Position numbers and translations under genes: made by a program. From contig NZ_CP042243.1 in NCBI RefSeq assembly GCF_008152325.1, forward strand, positions 2,795,026 to 2,859,025: DNA of 64,000 bases, in the 5' to 3' direction. This document shows, one piece after another, positions 35,312-44,420 of the stretch. Positions within the stretch are counted from its first letter, which is position 1, and every line of letters starts with the position of its first letter. Below the pieces are notes generated by a model. The model was not told the origin of the DNA and did no database searches. It was given only the letters and a program-made list of their open reading frames with translations. The DNA is from Crassaminicella thermophila (GTDB taxonomy: Bacteria; Bacillota; Clostridia; Peptostreptococcales; Thermotaleaceae).

Positions 35312-35982
35312 TTTTTCACCTCAAACCTATAACCAACTCCTCTTACCGTTTGAACAAAATTGCTTTTCTCCTTTAGCTTTACTCTAAGTCTCTTAATATG
35401 CGTATCTACTGTTCTTAAATCTCCATAATAATCATATCCCCATACCCCGTCTAAAATCTGCTCTCTTGTTAATGCCTTTCCTTCGTTATTCATAAGATAA
35501 ACTAGTAGTTCATACTCCTTAGGTGTCATCTCAATTTCTTTTCCATCTATAAATACTTTATGAGCATCACAATCAATTTCAATCCCTTCAAAGGATATAG
35601 CACTCTCCTCTTCCATATTAAACCTTTTCAATAATGCTTTTACTCTCGCAACTAAAATCTTAGGCCGAAAAGGTTTTGTTATATATTCATCTGCTCCTAA
35701 TTCAAATCCAAACAATTCATCAGATTCTTCACTTCTTGCTGTAAGCATTAATACAGGTACTGAGGATTCTTTTCTTATTTCTCTGCAAACCGTCCAACCA
35801 TCGTATTTTGGCAGCATAATATCTAGTATAACCAAATCTATGTTTTCCTGTCTAAATAAATCTAATCCTTCTTGTCCATCCTCTGCTTCTAATACATCAT
35901 AACCTTCTCTTTTTAAATAATCTCCTATTAATCTTCTCATTCTACTTTCATCTTCTATAATAAGCACCTTTTTTCTAATCAT
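35308..35982 (-). CDS. OmpR/PhoB-family response regulator
   Basis: 224 residues from ATG 35982 (site GGAGGTGGAGG six bases upstream; the frame is open for 21 further codons without a better start). Receiver with E10-D11 and phospho-acceptor D54, winged-helix domain with TREQILDGVWG and TVDTHIKRLRVKL. Coupled to the kinase by overlap; yeiH lies downstream. Confidence 0.92.
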   Translation of the reverse strand: MIRKKVLIIEDESRMRRLIGDYLKREGYDVLEAEDGQEGLDLFRQENIDLVILDIMLPKYDGWTVCREIRKESSVPVLMLTARSEESDELFGFELGADEYITKPFRPKILVARVKALLKRFNMEEESAISFEGIEIDCDAHKVFIDGKEIEMTPKEYELLVYLMNNEGKALTREQILDGVWGYDYYGDLRTVDTHIKRLRVKLKEKSNFVQTVRGVGYRFEVKK

Positions 35983-36062
35983 TTCCTCCACCTCCATAAA
36001 ACACCTAATTCTATTATACACAAATTCTTTAAAAAGCTTATTCACAAAAATTTTCTATGTAC

Positions 36063-36071
36063 CATATTATA
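36063..36071 (+). promoter_or_regulatory. Possible mother-cell sigma promoter
   Basis: CATATTATA (CATANNNTA) with CACA 16 bases upstream, 31 bases before the ferritin-like gene. Confidence 0.4.
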
Positions 36072-36101
36072 TACTACTAAATTATATAGGAGGCTAGTTG
36101 A

Positions 36102-36554
36102 ATGAATGGTTACATGCCAATAACAACCCCTTATATGTATAATACTTTAGCCTTGCAAAAAGCTCTCTCTTTGATAAAAGAAGCCGTTCAGGGGGAAAAA
36201 AATGATGAACTCTTTTATGACTATTTGATTCATATAGCACCAACAGAAGAAGAAAAAGAAATTATTACAAGCATTCGAAATGATGAAAAAAAGCACAACA
36301 AAATGTTTAGAAAAATTTATAAAGATTTTACAGGTCAAGAAATCACAGGAATCCATGAAGAATTCGAAGAACCTAAGTCCTATATTGACGGTATAAAAAA
36401 AGCATTATTTAGTGAATTAAGAGCTGTGGAAAAATATAGAAGTATTAGGGCAAATCTTCCCACAATATATTATCGAGATATGCTGTTTGAAATCATAACA
36501 GATGAATTAAAGCATGCAGATAAATATAACTATATATTAAATATAAATTCATAG
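36102..36554 (+). CDS. Ferritin-like (rubrerythrin-superfamily) protein
   Basis: 150 residues, four-helix ferritin-like domain with EAVQGE, the EKKH motif (ExxH, about residue 67) and ELRAVEKY plus DELKHADKY, giving paired Glu/His for a diiron site. An N-terminal Tyr/Met/Pro tail (NGYMPITTPYMY) resembles coat-associated clostridial relatives. Function: peroxide or iron handling, perhaps in spores given the promoter box. ATG follows AGGAGGC. Confidence 0.75.
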   Translation: MNGYMPITTPYMYNTLALQKALSLIKEAVQGEKNDELFYDYLIHIAPTEEEKEIITSIRNDEKKHNKMFRKIYKDFTGQEITGIHEEFEEPKSYIDGIKKALFSELRAVEKYRSIRANLPTIYYRDMLFEIITDELKHADKYNYILNINS

Positions 36555-36575
36555 AAGAGGCCTATGCCTCTTCAT
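36555..36575. terminator. Hairpin between convergent genes
   Basis: GAAGAGGC-CTAT-GCCTCTTC stem, short and without a long T-tract. Confidence 0.55.
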
Positions 36576-36580
36576 TGTCT

Positions 36581-37738
36581 TTACTCATTTTTTAAAAGTT
36601 CACGAGCAGTACTTACTTCAAAGTCTGCTACAAAATTCTTGATCTCTTTCATTTTTGTATGATGTGGAATATCCTTTGGCAATCCTAATTTACTATATAA
36701 TACATCAATCGGTATGTTCATATACTGTGATACTTCTTCTAAAGTCATATATCCTTTTAAGTCTTCTGCATCTAATGTCTGTCCCTTCTCAATAGGTGCA
36801 GGCAATACTTTATATACACCCATTGTATTTGCTACAAAAATCCCTCCAAAATAAATAACAATAACAGCTATTATCAAAAATAAGGGTGTTACTCCCTTTT
36901 TTCCTTGTTTTATTTTCAAAGCTCCTTCTTTAGGACAAGATAAGATACACATCTGACAGTTTATACATTCCGCTGAAGTCATTTCTTTCGCACTAGCCAC
37001 ATGAATATTCATAGGACATTTTTGGGTGCAGATGCCACAATCTATACACTTTTCATTATCACGTGTTATTTTATTTGGACTGATCTTTGATACGATTCCT
37101 AGAAAAGCACCCATAGGACATAAATATTTGCAGAAAAATCGATCATACAAAATAGATCCTAAAATGGTAATGATAAGAAGTATCAAACCAATAGGTAATT
37201 CTGTGAAAACTTCTTCTATTCCGCCAAAAATATGTCCATACGCTGCCCAAGGATCATACGGCCCCATCCAAAGGCTTCCTGTTATCCAAGCCCCTAAAAC
37301 CGTAATAAGCAACACAATATATTTTAAGAATCTGAATGGTTTATCTACTTTAGGAGTCATAACAAACTTTTTCCCAAACAATTTTTGCCCAAGTTTTCCT
37401 GAAAACTCCTGCAGTGCACCAAAAGGACATAATAAACCACAAAAACTCCTTCTAAAGATAATTGCTAAAACAATAGAAATGATCAAAAGCACCAATGTGC
37501 CCGAAAATATTTTTTGAATAAATGTGCCTGATAAAAATAACGTATAAAAACTTTCTAAAGCCCCATACGGACATAAAGCATGAATAGATGCAGCTCCATT
37601 GCTGCCTCCTCCTAAAACTTGATGCAAATAAGCTTTATAACTAATCACTACTAAAAAAAGAAAAAGCATAAAGCTTCTAATATTTTTTACCCATCTTTTC
37701 TGTTTCATGATTCTTATCTTTTCAACTTTTTCCTTCAT
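36581..37738 (-). CDS. NapH/RnfB-like membrane 4Fe-4S ferredoxin
   Basis: 385 residues. Several membrane helices carry two CxxxCP-type motifs (GLLCPFGALQ near 108 and CKYLCPMGAF near 213). A cytosolic loop follows with two 4Fe-4S sets (CIDCGICTQKC and CINCQMCILSC, 235-275), then another helix and a C-terminal domain with SQYMNIP repeats. Such proteins pass electrons across or within the membrane. ATG 37738 follows GGGGGG. It lies 69 bases downstream of the DUF2680 gene on the same strand. Confidence 0.82.
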   Translation of the reverse strand: MKEKVEKIRIMKQKRWVKNIRSFMLFLFLVVISYKAYLHQVLGGGSNGAASIHALCPYGALESFYTLFLSGTFIQKIFSGTLVLLIISIVLAIIFRRSFCGLLCPFGALQEFSGKLGQKLFGKKFVMTPKVDKPFRFLKYIVLLITVLGAWITGSLWMGPYDPWAAYGHIFGGIEEVFTELPIGLILLIITILGSILYDRFFCKYLCPMGAFLGIVSKISPNKITRDNEKCIDCGICTQKCPMNIHVASAKEMTSAECINCQMCILSCPKEGALKIKQGKKGVTPLFLIIAVIVIYFGGIFVANTMGVYKVLPAPIEKGQTLDAEDLKGYMTLEEVSQYMNIPIDVLYSKLGLPKDIPHHTKMKEIKNFVADFEVSTARELLKNE

Positions 37739-37773
37739 CGCTACCCCCCATTTCATTTTAAAATCCCATAGGA

Positions 37774-37798
37774 AAGGAGCAGATTTACTGCTCCTTTT
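37774..37798 (-). terminator. Intercistronic hairpin
   Basis: AAAGGAGCAG-ATTTA-CTGCTCCTTT stem between the DUF2680 gene and the ferredoxin gene. It probably attenuates rather than fully stops the minus-strand transcript. Confidence 0.5.
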
Positions 37799-37807
37799 AA
37801 ATATTTT

Positions 37808-38209
37808 CTAGTTATTTACAGTTCCTCTACAAAGACCCATACCGCGACCCAATCCATTATTTGCTCCTCTTCCTTTCCCAAAGCCGCTTCCTTTACCAAA
37901 ACCAATTCCTAATCGCTCATGATTTTCTCTATTTTCTCCAACCGTAGTACAGTCCTTCATTCTTTCTGTAATGATTTTTTTGTAATTTTCTCCTTCTTCC
38001 TTTGTAATTTTTTCATCTTTAACCAATTGATCAATACGTTCTAATTTCACTTTTAGCAATTCTTCTACTGAAAGATTTTGTGCATACACTCCTAGACCAT
38101 TGCCTCTTGTGTTTGTGGCAGGCTTCTCTACTTCAGATGCAAATGCAACACCTATGCTTGATACAACTAAAAGTCCTCCTAAAACCAATGTAAGTATTCT
38201 TTTTTTCAT
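37808..38209 (-). CDS. Secreted DUF2680 protein
   Basis: 133 residues: signal peptide 1-24 (cut near AFASE), a helical region with LSVEELLKVKLERIDQLVKDEKITKEEG, typical of DUF2680, and a Gly/Lys/Phe-rich tail (GFGKGSGFGKGRG). Function unknown. These proteins often sit beside membrane redox genes, as here. Confidence 0.78.
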   Translation of the reverse strand: MKKRILTLVLGGLLVVSSIGVAFASEVEKPATNTRGNGLGVYAQNLSVEELLKVKLERIDQLVKDEKITKEEGENYKKIITERMKDCTTVGENRENHERLGIGFGKGSGFGKGRGANNGLGRGMGLCRGTVNN

Positions 38210-38324
38210 ATAACCTCATCTCCTTTTTATTTGATACGTTTATTATATCCCCCCAATGTGACAGCTTTGTGACAATAAAATTATCTTTATGTGAAACAAC
38301 ATCAACATTTCATTTTGAAGTTGA

Positions 38325-39056
38325 TTATTTTCTTTTTTTAATCCTGTGACTACGTTTGTAAATTGTTAAAGCTACTTCTTTTAGACTTGATATTTCTCCT
38401 CTTCTTGATTTAAATATAGGTCTTAATAAGATATATATACTTATGCTTAATAGAATAAAAAAGATTATCACATTCGTAATATTTATGTAAGTTTTCGGTA
38501 GAGATGTATATAGCTTTATAATCCCAAAGAATAAAAATATGCCTGCTGAAGCAATTTTTATTGCCAATTCAGGGACTTTATCACCAATTTTACTCCCAAC
38601 AAAAATACCTAATCCACTCGTTAAAACCATTCCTGAAACTGTTCCTAATAAAACAAATATGGGATATTTTGCATCCACTGACAAAGTAATAGCTGTAAGC
38701 TGAGTCTTGTCCCCAAGCTCTCCAATAAAAAATGCAAAAGCCACTGTTAAAATAGGCCCAAAGTTTCTTCCTGTATTCTCCTCATCTTCTTCCTCATCAC
38801 TTTTTAAAGTCCACAGAGCAAATCCTATGAATAAAAATCCTGCTGCAATTTGTATGGCTCCCATTGGAAGCAAATTTGACAGGTAAGACCCTAAGGCCAC
38901 TGCTACCCCATGATTTAAAAATGAACCTATAAACACTCCTAGTAACACTTCATAGATTTTAAATTGTGTTGCAAATGCCATTGCTAATATCTGGGTTTTA
39001 TCTCCCATCTCCGCCATGAATATTAAAAATAATGATCGAATAAATTCTTGTAACAT
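38325..39056 (-). CDS. TMEM165/GDT1-family Mn2+ exporter
   Basis: 243 residues, six to seven helices in two repeats, each with the family motif (AEMGDKTQ near 14 and GELGDKTQ near 110). Bacterial members export Mn(II). A yybP-ykoY-type leader lies directly upstream, which fits Mn-induced expression. The C-terminus is basic and cytosolic. Confidence 0.9.
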   Translation of the reverse strand: MLQEFIRSLFLIFMAEMGDKTQILAMAFATQFKIYEVLLGVFIGSFLNHGVAVALGSYLSNLLPMGAIQIAAGFLFIGFALWTLKSDEEEDEENTGRNFGPILTVAFAFFIGELGDKTQLTAITLSVDAKYPIFVLLGTVSGMVLTSGLGIFVGSKIGDKVPELAIKIASAGIFLFFGIIKLYTSLPKTYINITNVIIFFILLSISIYILLRPIFKSRRGEISSLKEVALTIYKRSHRIKKRK

Positions 39057-39124
39057 TTTCCTTCTCCTCCTTTATCAATATTGCTTATATACGATGAAAA
39101 ATTCTAAGATATTTATAATTTACT

Positions 39125-39300
39125 AAAGAATAAAAAGGCGAAACTCATAGCTTAATAAAGCTATTTACTAACAGCTTTATTAAGCCAAAAGTCTCGCCCC
39201 TTTATAATATAAAGTAAATAGGACCAGGTATTTTCACCAGTATGTTGATCCATATTTGTGGGATATCCCATGGCTACTCCCTTTTCGCTTACTTTCAAAA
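39125..39300 (-). ncRNA. yybP-ykoY-type manganese riboswitch with terminator
   Basis: The minus-strand leader of the Mn exporter starts with AAAGGGAGTAGCC, followed by a GGGATATCCC stem, and ends with GGGGCGAGACTTTT. The last block forms one arm of a very long terminator hairpin (GGCGAGACT..GGCTTAATAAAGC / GCTTTATTAAGC..GAGTTTCGCC then TTTTTATT, 39204-39125). So aptamer folding and termination compete. Assignment rests on these motifs plus the target gene; other parts of the consensus I could not match with certainty. Confidence 0.75.
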
Positions 39301-39463
39301 ATCAATATACCACATATTATTATTGATTACAATATAAAAAAATTATATTCACAAAATAATAGCCAATTCCTTGAATTTTTTCATGAATAAGCAAATTCTT
39401 TTTTTGAATAGATAACCCTAAAAAATCAAACAATATTTTTGAATACTTCAAGGAGGTGAAAAA

Positions 39464-39625
39464 ATGCCACAAGGAAACAGCCATATTGGATGTAATGTAA
39501 CTGAATGTCGTCATCATGCAAAAACAGTTCAACAATGTAGCTTGAGTCACATTGAAGTTGTAAAGCATGGAGCAACTGCTACCACAAAAGAAAGTACAGA
39601 TTGTGGAAGCTTTGAGAGAGCCTAA
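39464..39625 (+). CDS. DUF1540 small Cys-rich protein
   Basis: 53 residues: CNVTECRHH, QQCSLSHIEV and STDCGSF, four Cys in the DUF1540 pattern, probably a zinc site. ATG follows AGGAGGTGAAAAA. Function unknown; common in clostridial spore-formers. Confidence 0.85.
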   Translation: MPQGNSHIGCNVTECRHHAKTVQQCSLSHIEVVKHGATATTKESTDCGSFERA

Positions 39626-39642
39626 TCATCTTTTTGAACAAG

Positions 39643-39678
39643 TTACAGGCACATTAGTTGTCGACTAAATGTGCCTGA
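39643..39678. terminator. Hairpin between convergent genes
   Basis: CAGGCACATTAGT and ACTAAATGTGCCTG arms (one mismatch) around TGTCG, with little T-tract. Confidence 0.6.
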
Positions 39679-39681
39679 AAT

Positions 39682-41079
39682 TTATAAAACATCTTCTTTT
39701 GGAAATTGAATCACAAACAAAGTTCCTTCTCCTTCTTTGCTCTCTACCTGTATATTACCTCCATGAGCTTTTACTAATGCTTTTGTAATAGTCAGTCCGA
39801 TCCCTGCTCCTCCGGTTTCTCTGCTCCTTGATGTCTCTGCCCTATAAAATCTTTCAAAGATATGCGGCAAATTTTCCTTTGATATTCCTATTCCTTCATC
39901 CTTTACATATATTGTAAGTACATCTTCCTGCTTTAATCCTATTTCTACCCTTCCTCCTTCATAAGAATATTTATAAGCATTGGAAAGAAGGTTAAAAAGT
40001 ATTTGTTTGATTTTATCTTCATCCATAAATACTTCTACACCCGGTAATACATTCATAATGATTTTTAAATTTTTCTTTAAATACTGGGGTTGAAAGGTTT
40101 TAATAATTTGTTTAATGGTACTTGATAAATTAAAATGAGATTTATTTAAATATAGATGATCCTGTTCTAATCGTGCAAGGTCTTTTAAGTGATCTACTAA
40201 CTTTTTTAAGCGTAATATTTCATCGTAACAGCTTTTTAATCTTTCTTCGGTCGGTTCCCAAATACCATCCATGAATGCTTCTACATGAGACTGCAATGTA
40301 GTAAGAGGTGTTCGAATCTCATGGGCCATGTCAGATGTTAACCTCTTTCTAAGCTTTTCTTGCTGCTGTAATGTATCCCCTAAATAGTGAATTGCTTGGC
40401 AAAGTTCATGGATTTCTATTGTATCTGTATTCACATCTGCCCGTATTTGAAGATTTCCATTTCTCATCTCATTTGCCACTTTAGTGATTTTCTCAAGCGG
40501 CTTTGTCATCTGTTTTGATAAAATACCGCTGATGATAAAAGCCAATAGCAGCGTAACTGTAATGGAAATAACAAAAGATTGATTCATCGTATTTTTAAAT
40601 TGAATATCTCTTCCACTAATATTTGATATACCAAAATACCCAATCACAATAGTTCCTATATTTTCTCCATTTTTTATGATTGGAAATTCCTTTTCTATGT
40701 ATTCGCCTAATAAGGTATCCATCTTTTTATTCATCATACGCCCCATCATAGAACCCATCATTTTTTTATGGAGAAGATGACTTTGTCCTGATGAAAAAAT
40801 CATATTTCCATCGACATCGTTTATTTGTATATACAAATCTTCTAACATTGCATACCTTTTTATTTGACGATCATCTAATTTTTCAGATGGATCCTTTGGA
40901 TTATACAATTCTCCTACTAATTTTTTTACTTTCTCAATTTTTCTTTGGTGCTCCTCTAACAGATACTGATTAAATTGTTTGTCAATCATATAATTAGAAA
41001 TAAGACTTGTAACCAAAATAGCTCCAAATACTGTTAGTATAAAAATGAAGGCAAACTTCTTAGACAATGGCTTTTTCAT
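39682..41079 (-). CDS. Sensor histidine kinase with Met-rich sensor loop
   Basis: 465 residues: helices at 9-30 and 168-187, extracellular part between them, HAMP, HisKA H253 (DMAHEIRTPL), HATPase with GAGIGLTI. In the extracellular part, residues 107-120 hold seven Met (MMGSMMGRMM..M), preceded by two His (H101, H104). Clusters of this kind bind Cu(I) or Ag(I) in exported proteins, so copper sensing is a fair guess. Overlaps the regulator by four bases. Confidence 0.9.
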   Translation of the reverse strand: MKKPLSKKFAFIFILTVFGAILVTSLISNYMIDKQFNQYLLEEHQRKIEKVKKLVGELYNPKDPSEKLDDRQIKRYAMLEDLYIQINDVDGNMIFSSGQSHLLHKKMMGSMMGRMMNKKMDTLLGEYIEKEFPIIKNGENIGTIVIGYFGISNISGRDIQFKNTMNQSFVISITVTLLLAFIISGILSKQMTKPLEKITKVANEMRNGNLQIRADVNTDTIEIHELCQAIHYLGDTLQQQEKLRKRLTSDMAHEIRTPLTTLQSHVEAFMDGIWEPTEERLKSCYDEILRLKKLVDHLKDLARLEQDHLYLNKSHFNLSSTIKQIIKTFQPQYLKKNLKIIMNVLPGVEVFMDEDKIKQILFNLLSNAYKYSYEGGRVEIGLKQEDVLTIYVKDEGIGISKENLPHIFERFYRAETSRSRETGGAGIGLTITKALVKAHGGNIQVESKEGEGTLFVIQFPKEDVL

Positions 41080-41774
41080 CTTTTCCCTCCAAATTTGTAT
41101 CCCACACCATATATCGTCAGAATATATGCTGGTTTTTTTGGATTGTCTTCTATCTTATGGCGAATATTTTTTATATGCGTATCAATGGTCCTGTCAAATC
41201 CATCATAATCTAATCCAAAAGCCTTCTCTAGCAATTGTTCTCTTGTAAAAACCTGTCCTGGATGAGTCAAAAAAACATGAAGCAGCTTAAACTCATTAGG
41301 GGTTAATCTAACTTGCTTTCCCTTTTTCTTTAGATGAAATTTTTTAATATCTACTTCTAAGTCCCCATCATTGAAAATCAAATGATCTGCTAAAGGCCCT
41401 TCATCTCTATAAGATCTTCTCATAAGAGCTCTGACTCTTCCTGCTAATTCTCTAGGACTAAAAGGCTTTGTCAAATAATCATCTGCTCCAATAGCCAATC
41501 CTTCAATCTTTTCATCTTCTTCCGTTTTTGCTGTAAGCATAATAATGGGAACATCTGAAATCGTCCTGATCTTACTACATACAGCTTCTCCTGAAATCTT
41601 TGGCAACATCAAATCTAAAACGATTAGATGGATGCTTTCCTCTTCAAAAACTTTTAATGCCTTCTCCCCATCTGTTGCCAAAAGAACTTCATAATCTTCT
41701 TTTTCTAAATAAGCTTTTACGACCTCTAAAATTTTTGGTTCATCATCCACAACTAATATACGTTTTTTCTCCAT
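41076..41774 (-). CDS. OmpR/PhoB-family response regulator
   Basis: 232 residues from ATG 41774 (AGAGGTG ten bases upstream). Receiver with DDE (10-12) and D54 (VLDLMLPK), winged-helix domain with TREQLLEKAFG and TIDTHIKNIRHKI. Operon with the Met-rich kinase and, 108 bases upstream, a SHOCT protein. Confidence 0.92.
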   Translation of the reverse strand: MEKKRILVVDDEPKILEVVKAYLEKEDYEVLLATDGEKALKVFEEESIHLIVLDLMLPKISGEAVCSKIRTISDVPIIMLTAKTEEDEKIEGLAIGADDYLTKPFSPRELAGRVRALMRRSYRDEGPLADHLIFNDGDLEVDIKKFHLKKKGKQVRLTPNEFKLLHVFLTHPGQVFTREQLLEKAFGLDYDGFDRTIDTHIKNIRHKIEDNPKKPAYILTIYGVGYKFGGKR

Positions 41775-41859
41775 TGCCTTGCACCTCTTTGAATATATAT
41801 TTTTTACTATTTTACTCATATTTTTCATTTCTTTCAATTAACATCCAATACATAAAGGT

Positions 41860-41890
41860 ATAGCTAGAGACAATCCTCTAGCTATTTTCC
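41860..41890. terminator. Hairpin between SHOCT gene and regulator
   Basis: AGCTAGAG-ACAATC-CTCTAGCT stem; the T-tract is on the plus strand, so its effect on the minus-strand operon is doubtful. Confidence 0.4.
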
Positions 41891-42109
41891 TTTTATGATC
41901 TTTTTCTTTTGCATATATTCTTCTTCACCAATTTCTCCATTTGCAAACTTTTCATCTAAAAGTTCTATTGCATGCTTTCTATTGTAGCCATAATCTCTTA
42001 CTAGCCTTGTAATCCATATTACAAAACCTATGGTAATCACAATGCCTAAACCCATTCTTAAGATCATCCAAGGCCACCATCCTGCATAACCAAAACCAAA
42101 GCCACACAT
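41882..42109 (-). CDS. SHOCT-domain small membrane protein
   Basis: 75 residues: N-terminal CGFGFGYAGWWPW, a membrane helix (about 14-35) and a C-terminal SHOCT motif (ELLDEKFANGEIGEEEYMQKK). Such proteins often accompany metal or stress-responsive kinases. ATG 42109 follows AAGGAGTG. Confidence 0.75.
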   Translation of the reverse strand: MCGFGFGYAGWWPWMILRMGLGIVITIGFVIWITRLVRDYGYNRKHAIELLDEKFANGEIGEEEYMQKKKIIKGK

Positions 42110-42245
42110 ACTAATCACTCCTTTTTCATGGATCTTCTTTCAATATTATATTAATACAAAAATGTGAAGAAATTATGTAGATAGAAAGAAAATGAATCAC
42201 AATAAATAATATATCCATAGAAGAAAGTGATATGCAAAACTAAAA

Positions 42246-43604
42246 TCAATAATTTCTTTTGATGTTATATTTATCCATTCTATATAGAAGGGTATGTCTT
42301 GTAATCCCTAATAATTTTGCTGCCTTTGTCTGATTATAGTTAGTTTTCTTCAAAGCTTGCTCTATCAAATTCTTCTCTACTTCTTCTAAATTAAGCCCTT
42401 CTTCTGGTAATATAAATGTCGCAGTTTCTTCTTTTTGAAATCGTATTTCCTTTGGTAAATCATCTCTATAAATCACATTTCCTTGAGATAATATAACAAG
42501 TCTTTCAACCACATTTTCAAGTTCTCGAATATTTCCTTTCCAACTATATTGCAATAGACTCTCTAACGCATCTTCACTTATACGTATTTGCTCTCTTCCC
42601 ATTTCTCTACAGTACTTTTTCATAAAGTACTCTATTAAAGCTGGTATATCTTCTTTTCTTTCTCTTAAAGCTGGTAATTCTATGGGTATAACATTTAATC
42701 GATAATATAAATCTTCTCTAAAAGTTCCTTCTTTTACCATTTTCTTCAAATCTCTATTTGTTGCAGCAATTACTCTCACATCCACTTTAATTACTTCTAT
42801 TCCTCCTACACGCTCAATTTCTTTTTCTTGAAGAGCTCTTAAAAGCTTTACTTGTGTAGCAAGACTTAATTCCCCTACCTCATCAAGAAATAGAGTTCCT
42901 CCATCAGCCCTTTCAAACCTTCCTAGTTTTCTACTTACAGCTCCTGTAAAAGCTCCTTTCTCATGTCCAAACAATTCACTTTCTAGTAAGCTTTCAGGAA
43001 TTGCACCGCAATTTACCTTTATGTAGGGTTTATTTTCTCTATCACTATTATAATGAATGGCATTTGCAATCAGTTCTTTTCCTGTTCCACTTTCTCCTGT
43101 AATTAAAACAGTTGCTATGCTTTTGGCAACACGATTTACAATTTCTAGTACTTCTTTCATTCTTGGACTATTCCCTATGATTACTTTTCCTGCCTTATTT
43201 TTTAATTCTTCTTTCAAAAAATTTATTTGTTCTTTCATATCCCCTACATCTAGGGCTTTTCTTATTTGAATTTTTAATTCTTCAATATCAAATGGCTTAG
43301 GTAGATAATCTATTGCCCCTATTTTCATTGCCTCTATTGCAGATTCCATTGTTCCATGAGCTGTGATCATTATTACAGGTATGTTCTCATTAAACTCCTT
43401 TATTTCCCGTAAAGCCTCTATTCCATCTTTTTGAGGCATTCTTAAATCTAATAATACAAGGTCAGGATCATTGTTCTTCGCCTTCTCTACAGCTTCAATA
43501 CCATTTGCTGCTGTAATAATCTTATAATTTTCACTTTTTAAGGCCTTCTTCATTGCCCAAATCATATTTTTTTCATCATCAGCAATCAATATTTTTTTAC
43601 TCAT
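42246..43604 (-). CDS. NtrC-family sigma-54-dependent response regulator
   Basis: 452 residues: receiver (D53 in LLDLRMP), AAA+ domain with Walker A GESGTGKE (about 165-172), the sigma-54 contact loop GAFTGA (about 215), Walker B, arginine finger region, and a C-terminal Fis-type helix-turn-helix (NQTKAAKLLGITRHTL). It activates sigma-54 promoters; targets are not visible here. ATG follows AAGGAGATA. Its partner kinase upstream is a deleted remnant, so it may be orphaned or respond to another kinase. Confidence 0.92.
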   Translation of the reverse strand: MSKKILIADDEKNMIWAMKKALKSENYKIITAANGIEAVEKAKNNDPDLVLLDLRMPQKDGIEALREIKEFNENIPVIMITAHGTMESAIEAMKIGAIDYLPKPFDIEELKIQIRKALDVGDMKEQINFLKEELKNKAGKVIIGNSPRMKEVLEIVNRVAKSIATVLITGESGTGKELIANAIHYNSDRENKPYIKVNCGAIPESLLESELFGHEKGAFTGAVSRKLGRFERADGGTLFLDEVGELSLATQVKLLRALQEKEIERVGGIEVIKVDVRVIAATNRDLKKMVKEGTFREDLYYRLNVIPIELPALRERKEDIPALIEYFMKKYCREMGREQIRISEDALESLLQYSWKGNIRELENVVERLVILSQGNVIYRDDLPKEIRFQKEETATFILPEEGLNLEEVEKNLIEQALKKTNYNQTKAAKLLGITRHTLLYRMDKYNIKRNY

Positions 43605-43841
43605 TTTTATCTCCTTCCTCTACTGCAATAGGAAGATATACATCTATTTTCGTTCCCTTTCCTACTACACTATCTATCTCCATATAGCCCTTATGTTCCT
43701 ATGGGTAATATATAATCCAATCCATAATGCCCAGTGGATTTCTTATCTCATAAGCAATACCTAATGCAAGCTCTCCTACTGCTGATAACTTTTCAGATCT
43801 TCTTAATTGGCTTTCTAACTTTCGAATCTCAGATATTTAAC
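43597..43841 (-). pseudogene. Remnant of NtrB-like histidine kinase
   Basis: Translation gives [21 protein letters not shown], a dimerisation/phosphoacceptor helix in which the His is Tyr. A stop follows, and then after a deletion the end of an ATPase domain (GYMEIDSVVGKGTKIDVYLPI). Most of the ATP-binding domain and all N-terminal parts are missing. The residual stop codon overlaps the start of the NtrC-type gene (ATGAGTAA), showing the two were once translationally coupled. Confidence 0.8.
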
Positions 43842-43925
43842 TTCCCTTCCTTATTTGTAGCATATCACACAATGCTTGTGGCATATACTTCATCAAATAA
43901 TATAATCAAAAAAATATTTGTTTTT

Positions 43926-44120
43926 CTATCCAACATCTATTGAGTTTCTTTTTTCTTCTTCTGTAATAATTTGTTTGGATATTGTGTTTTCATTCTTTTT
44001 TTCATCACAACAATTTTCTCTATGATTGCTATGTCCTCCACAACATCCTCCATTTTTAATCATACGATATGCCATAAAGCCTATTAAGATAATATACAAT
44101 ATTCTAAGGATCAATATCAT
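43926..44120 (-). CDS. Small membrane protein with CCGGH motif
   Basis: 64 residues: one membrane helix (2-20), then NGGCCGGHSNHRENCC, a Cys/His cluster that could bind metal, and a charged tail. No family recognised. ATG 44120 follows AAAGGAGCG. Confidence 0.55.
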   Translation of the reverse strand: MILILRILYIILIGFMAYRMIKNGGCCGGHSNHRENCCDEKKNENTISKQIITEEEKRNSIDVG

Positions 44121-44175
44121 GTAAAACGCTCCTTTCCTATTTGAATAAAGTTTCTTAATCCTTTGTTACAATTTA

Positions 44176-44253
44176 TTAAAGCAATTGGTTTATACTATAA
44201 ATACCTACAGTAACGCCCATTGTTATGAAGAAAATGACTGATGAAACAACCAT
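44176..44253 (-). CDS. Possible 25-residue membrane peptide
   Basis: An open frame MVVSSVIFFITMGVTVGIYS..., entirely one hydrophobic helix. A GGAG box exists but lies about 17 bases before the ATG, too far for a good start; a frameshifted older gene is an alternative. Included only as a low-confidence small ORF. Confidence 0.25.
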   Translation of the reverse strand: MVVSSVIFFITMGVTVGIYSINQLL

Positions 44254-44420
44254 TTATCCATAAAATATCATCTCCTTTAAAAGATTTATTTTCTTGTTTA
44301 TAACTTACTTGTATTTTACGCAAAAACTATGCCATTTTAAATAATGTAGTATGGCTTTGCATTTATATATTGTTTTGGCATTATTCTTGCGTATACTTAT
44401 ATTAAAAAGGAGTGATTTTT

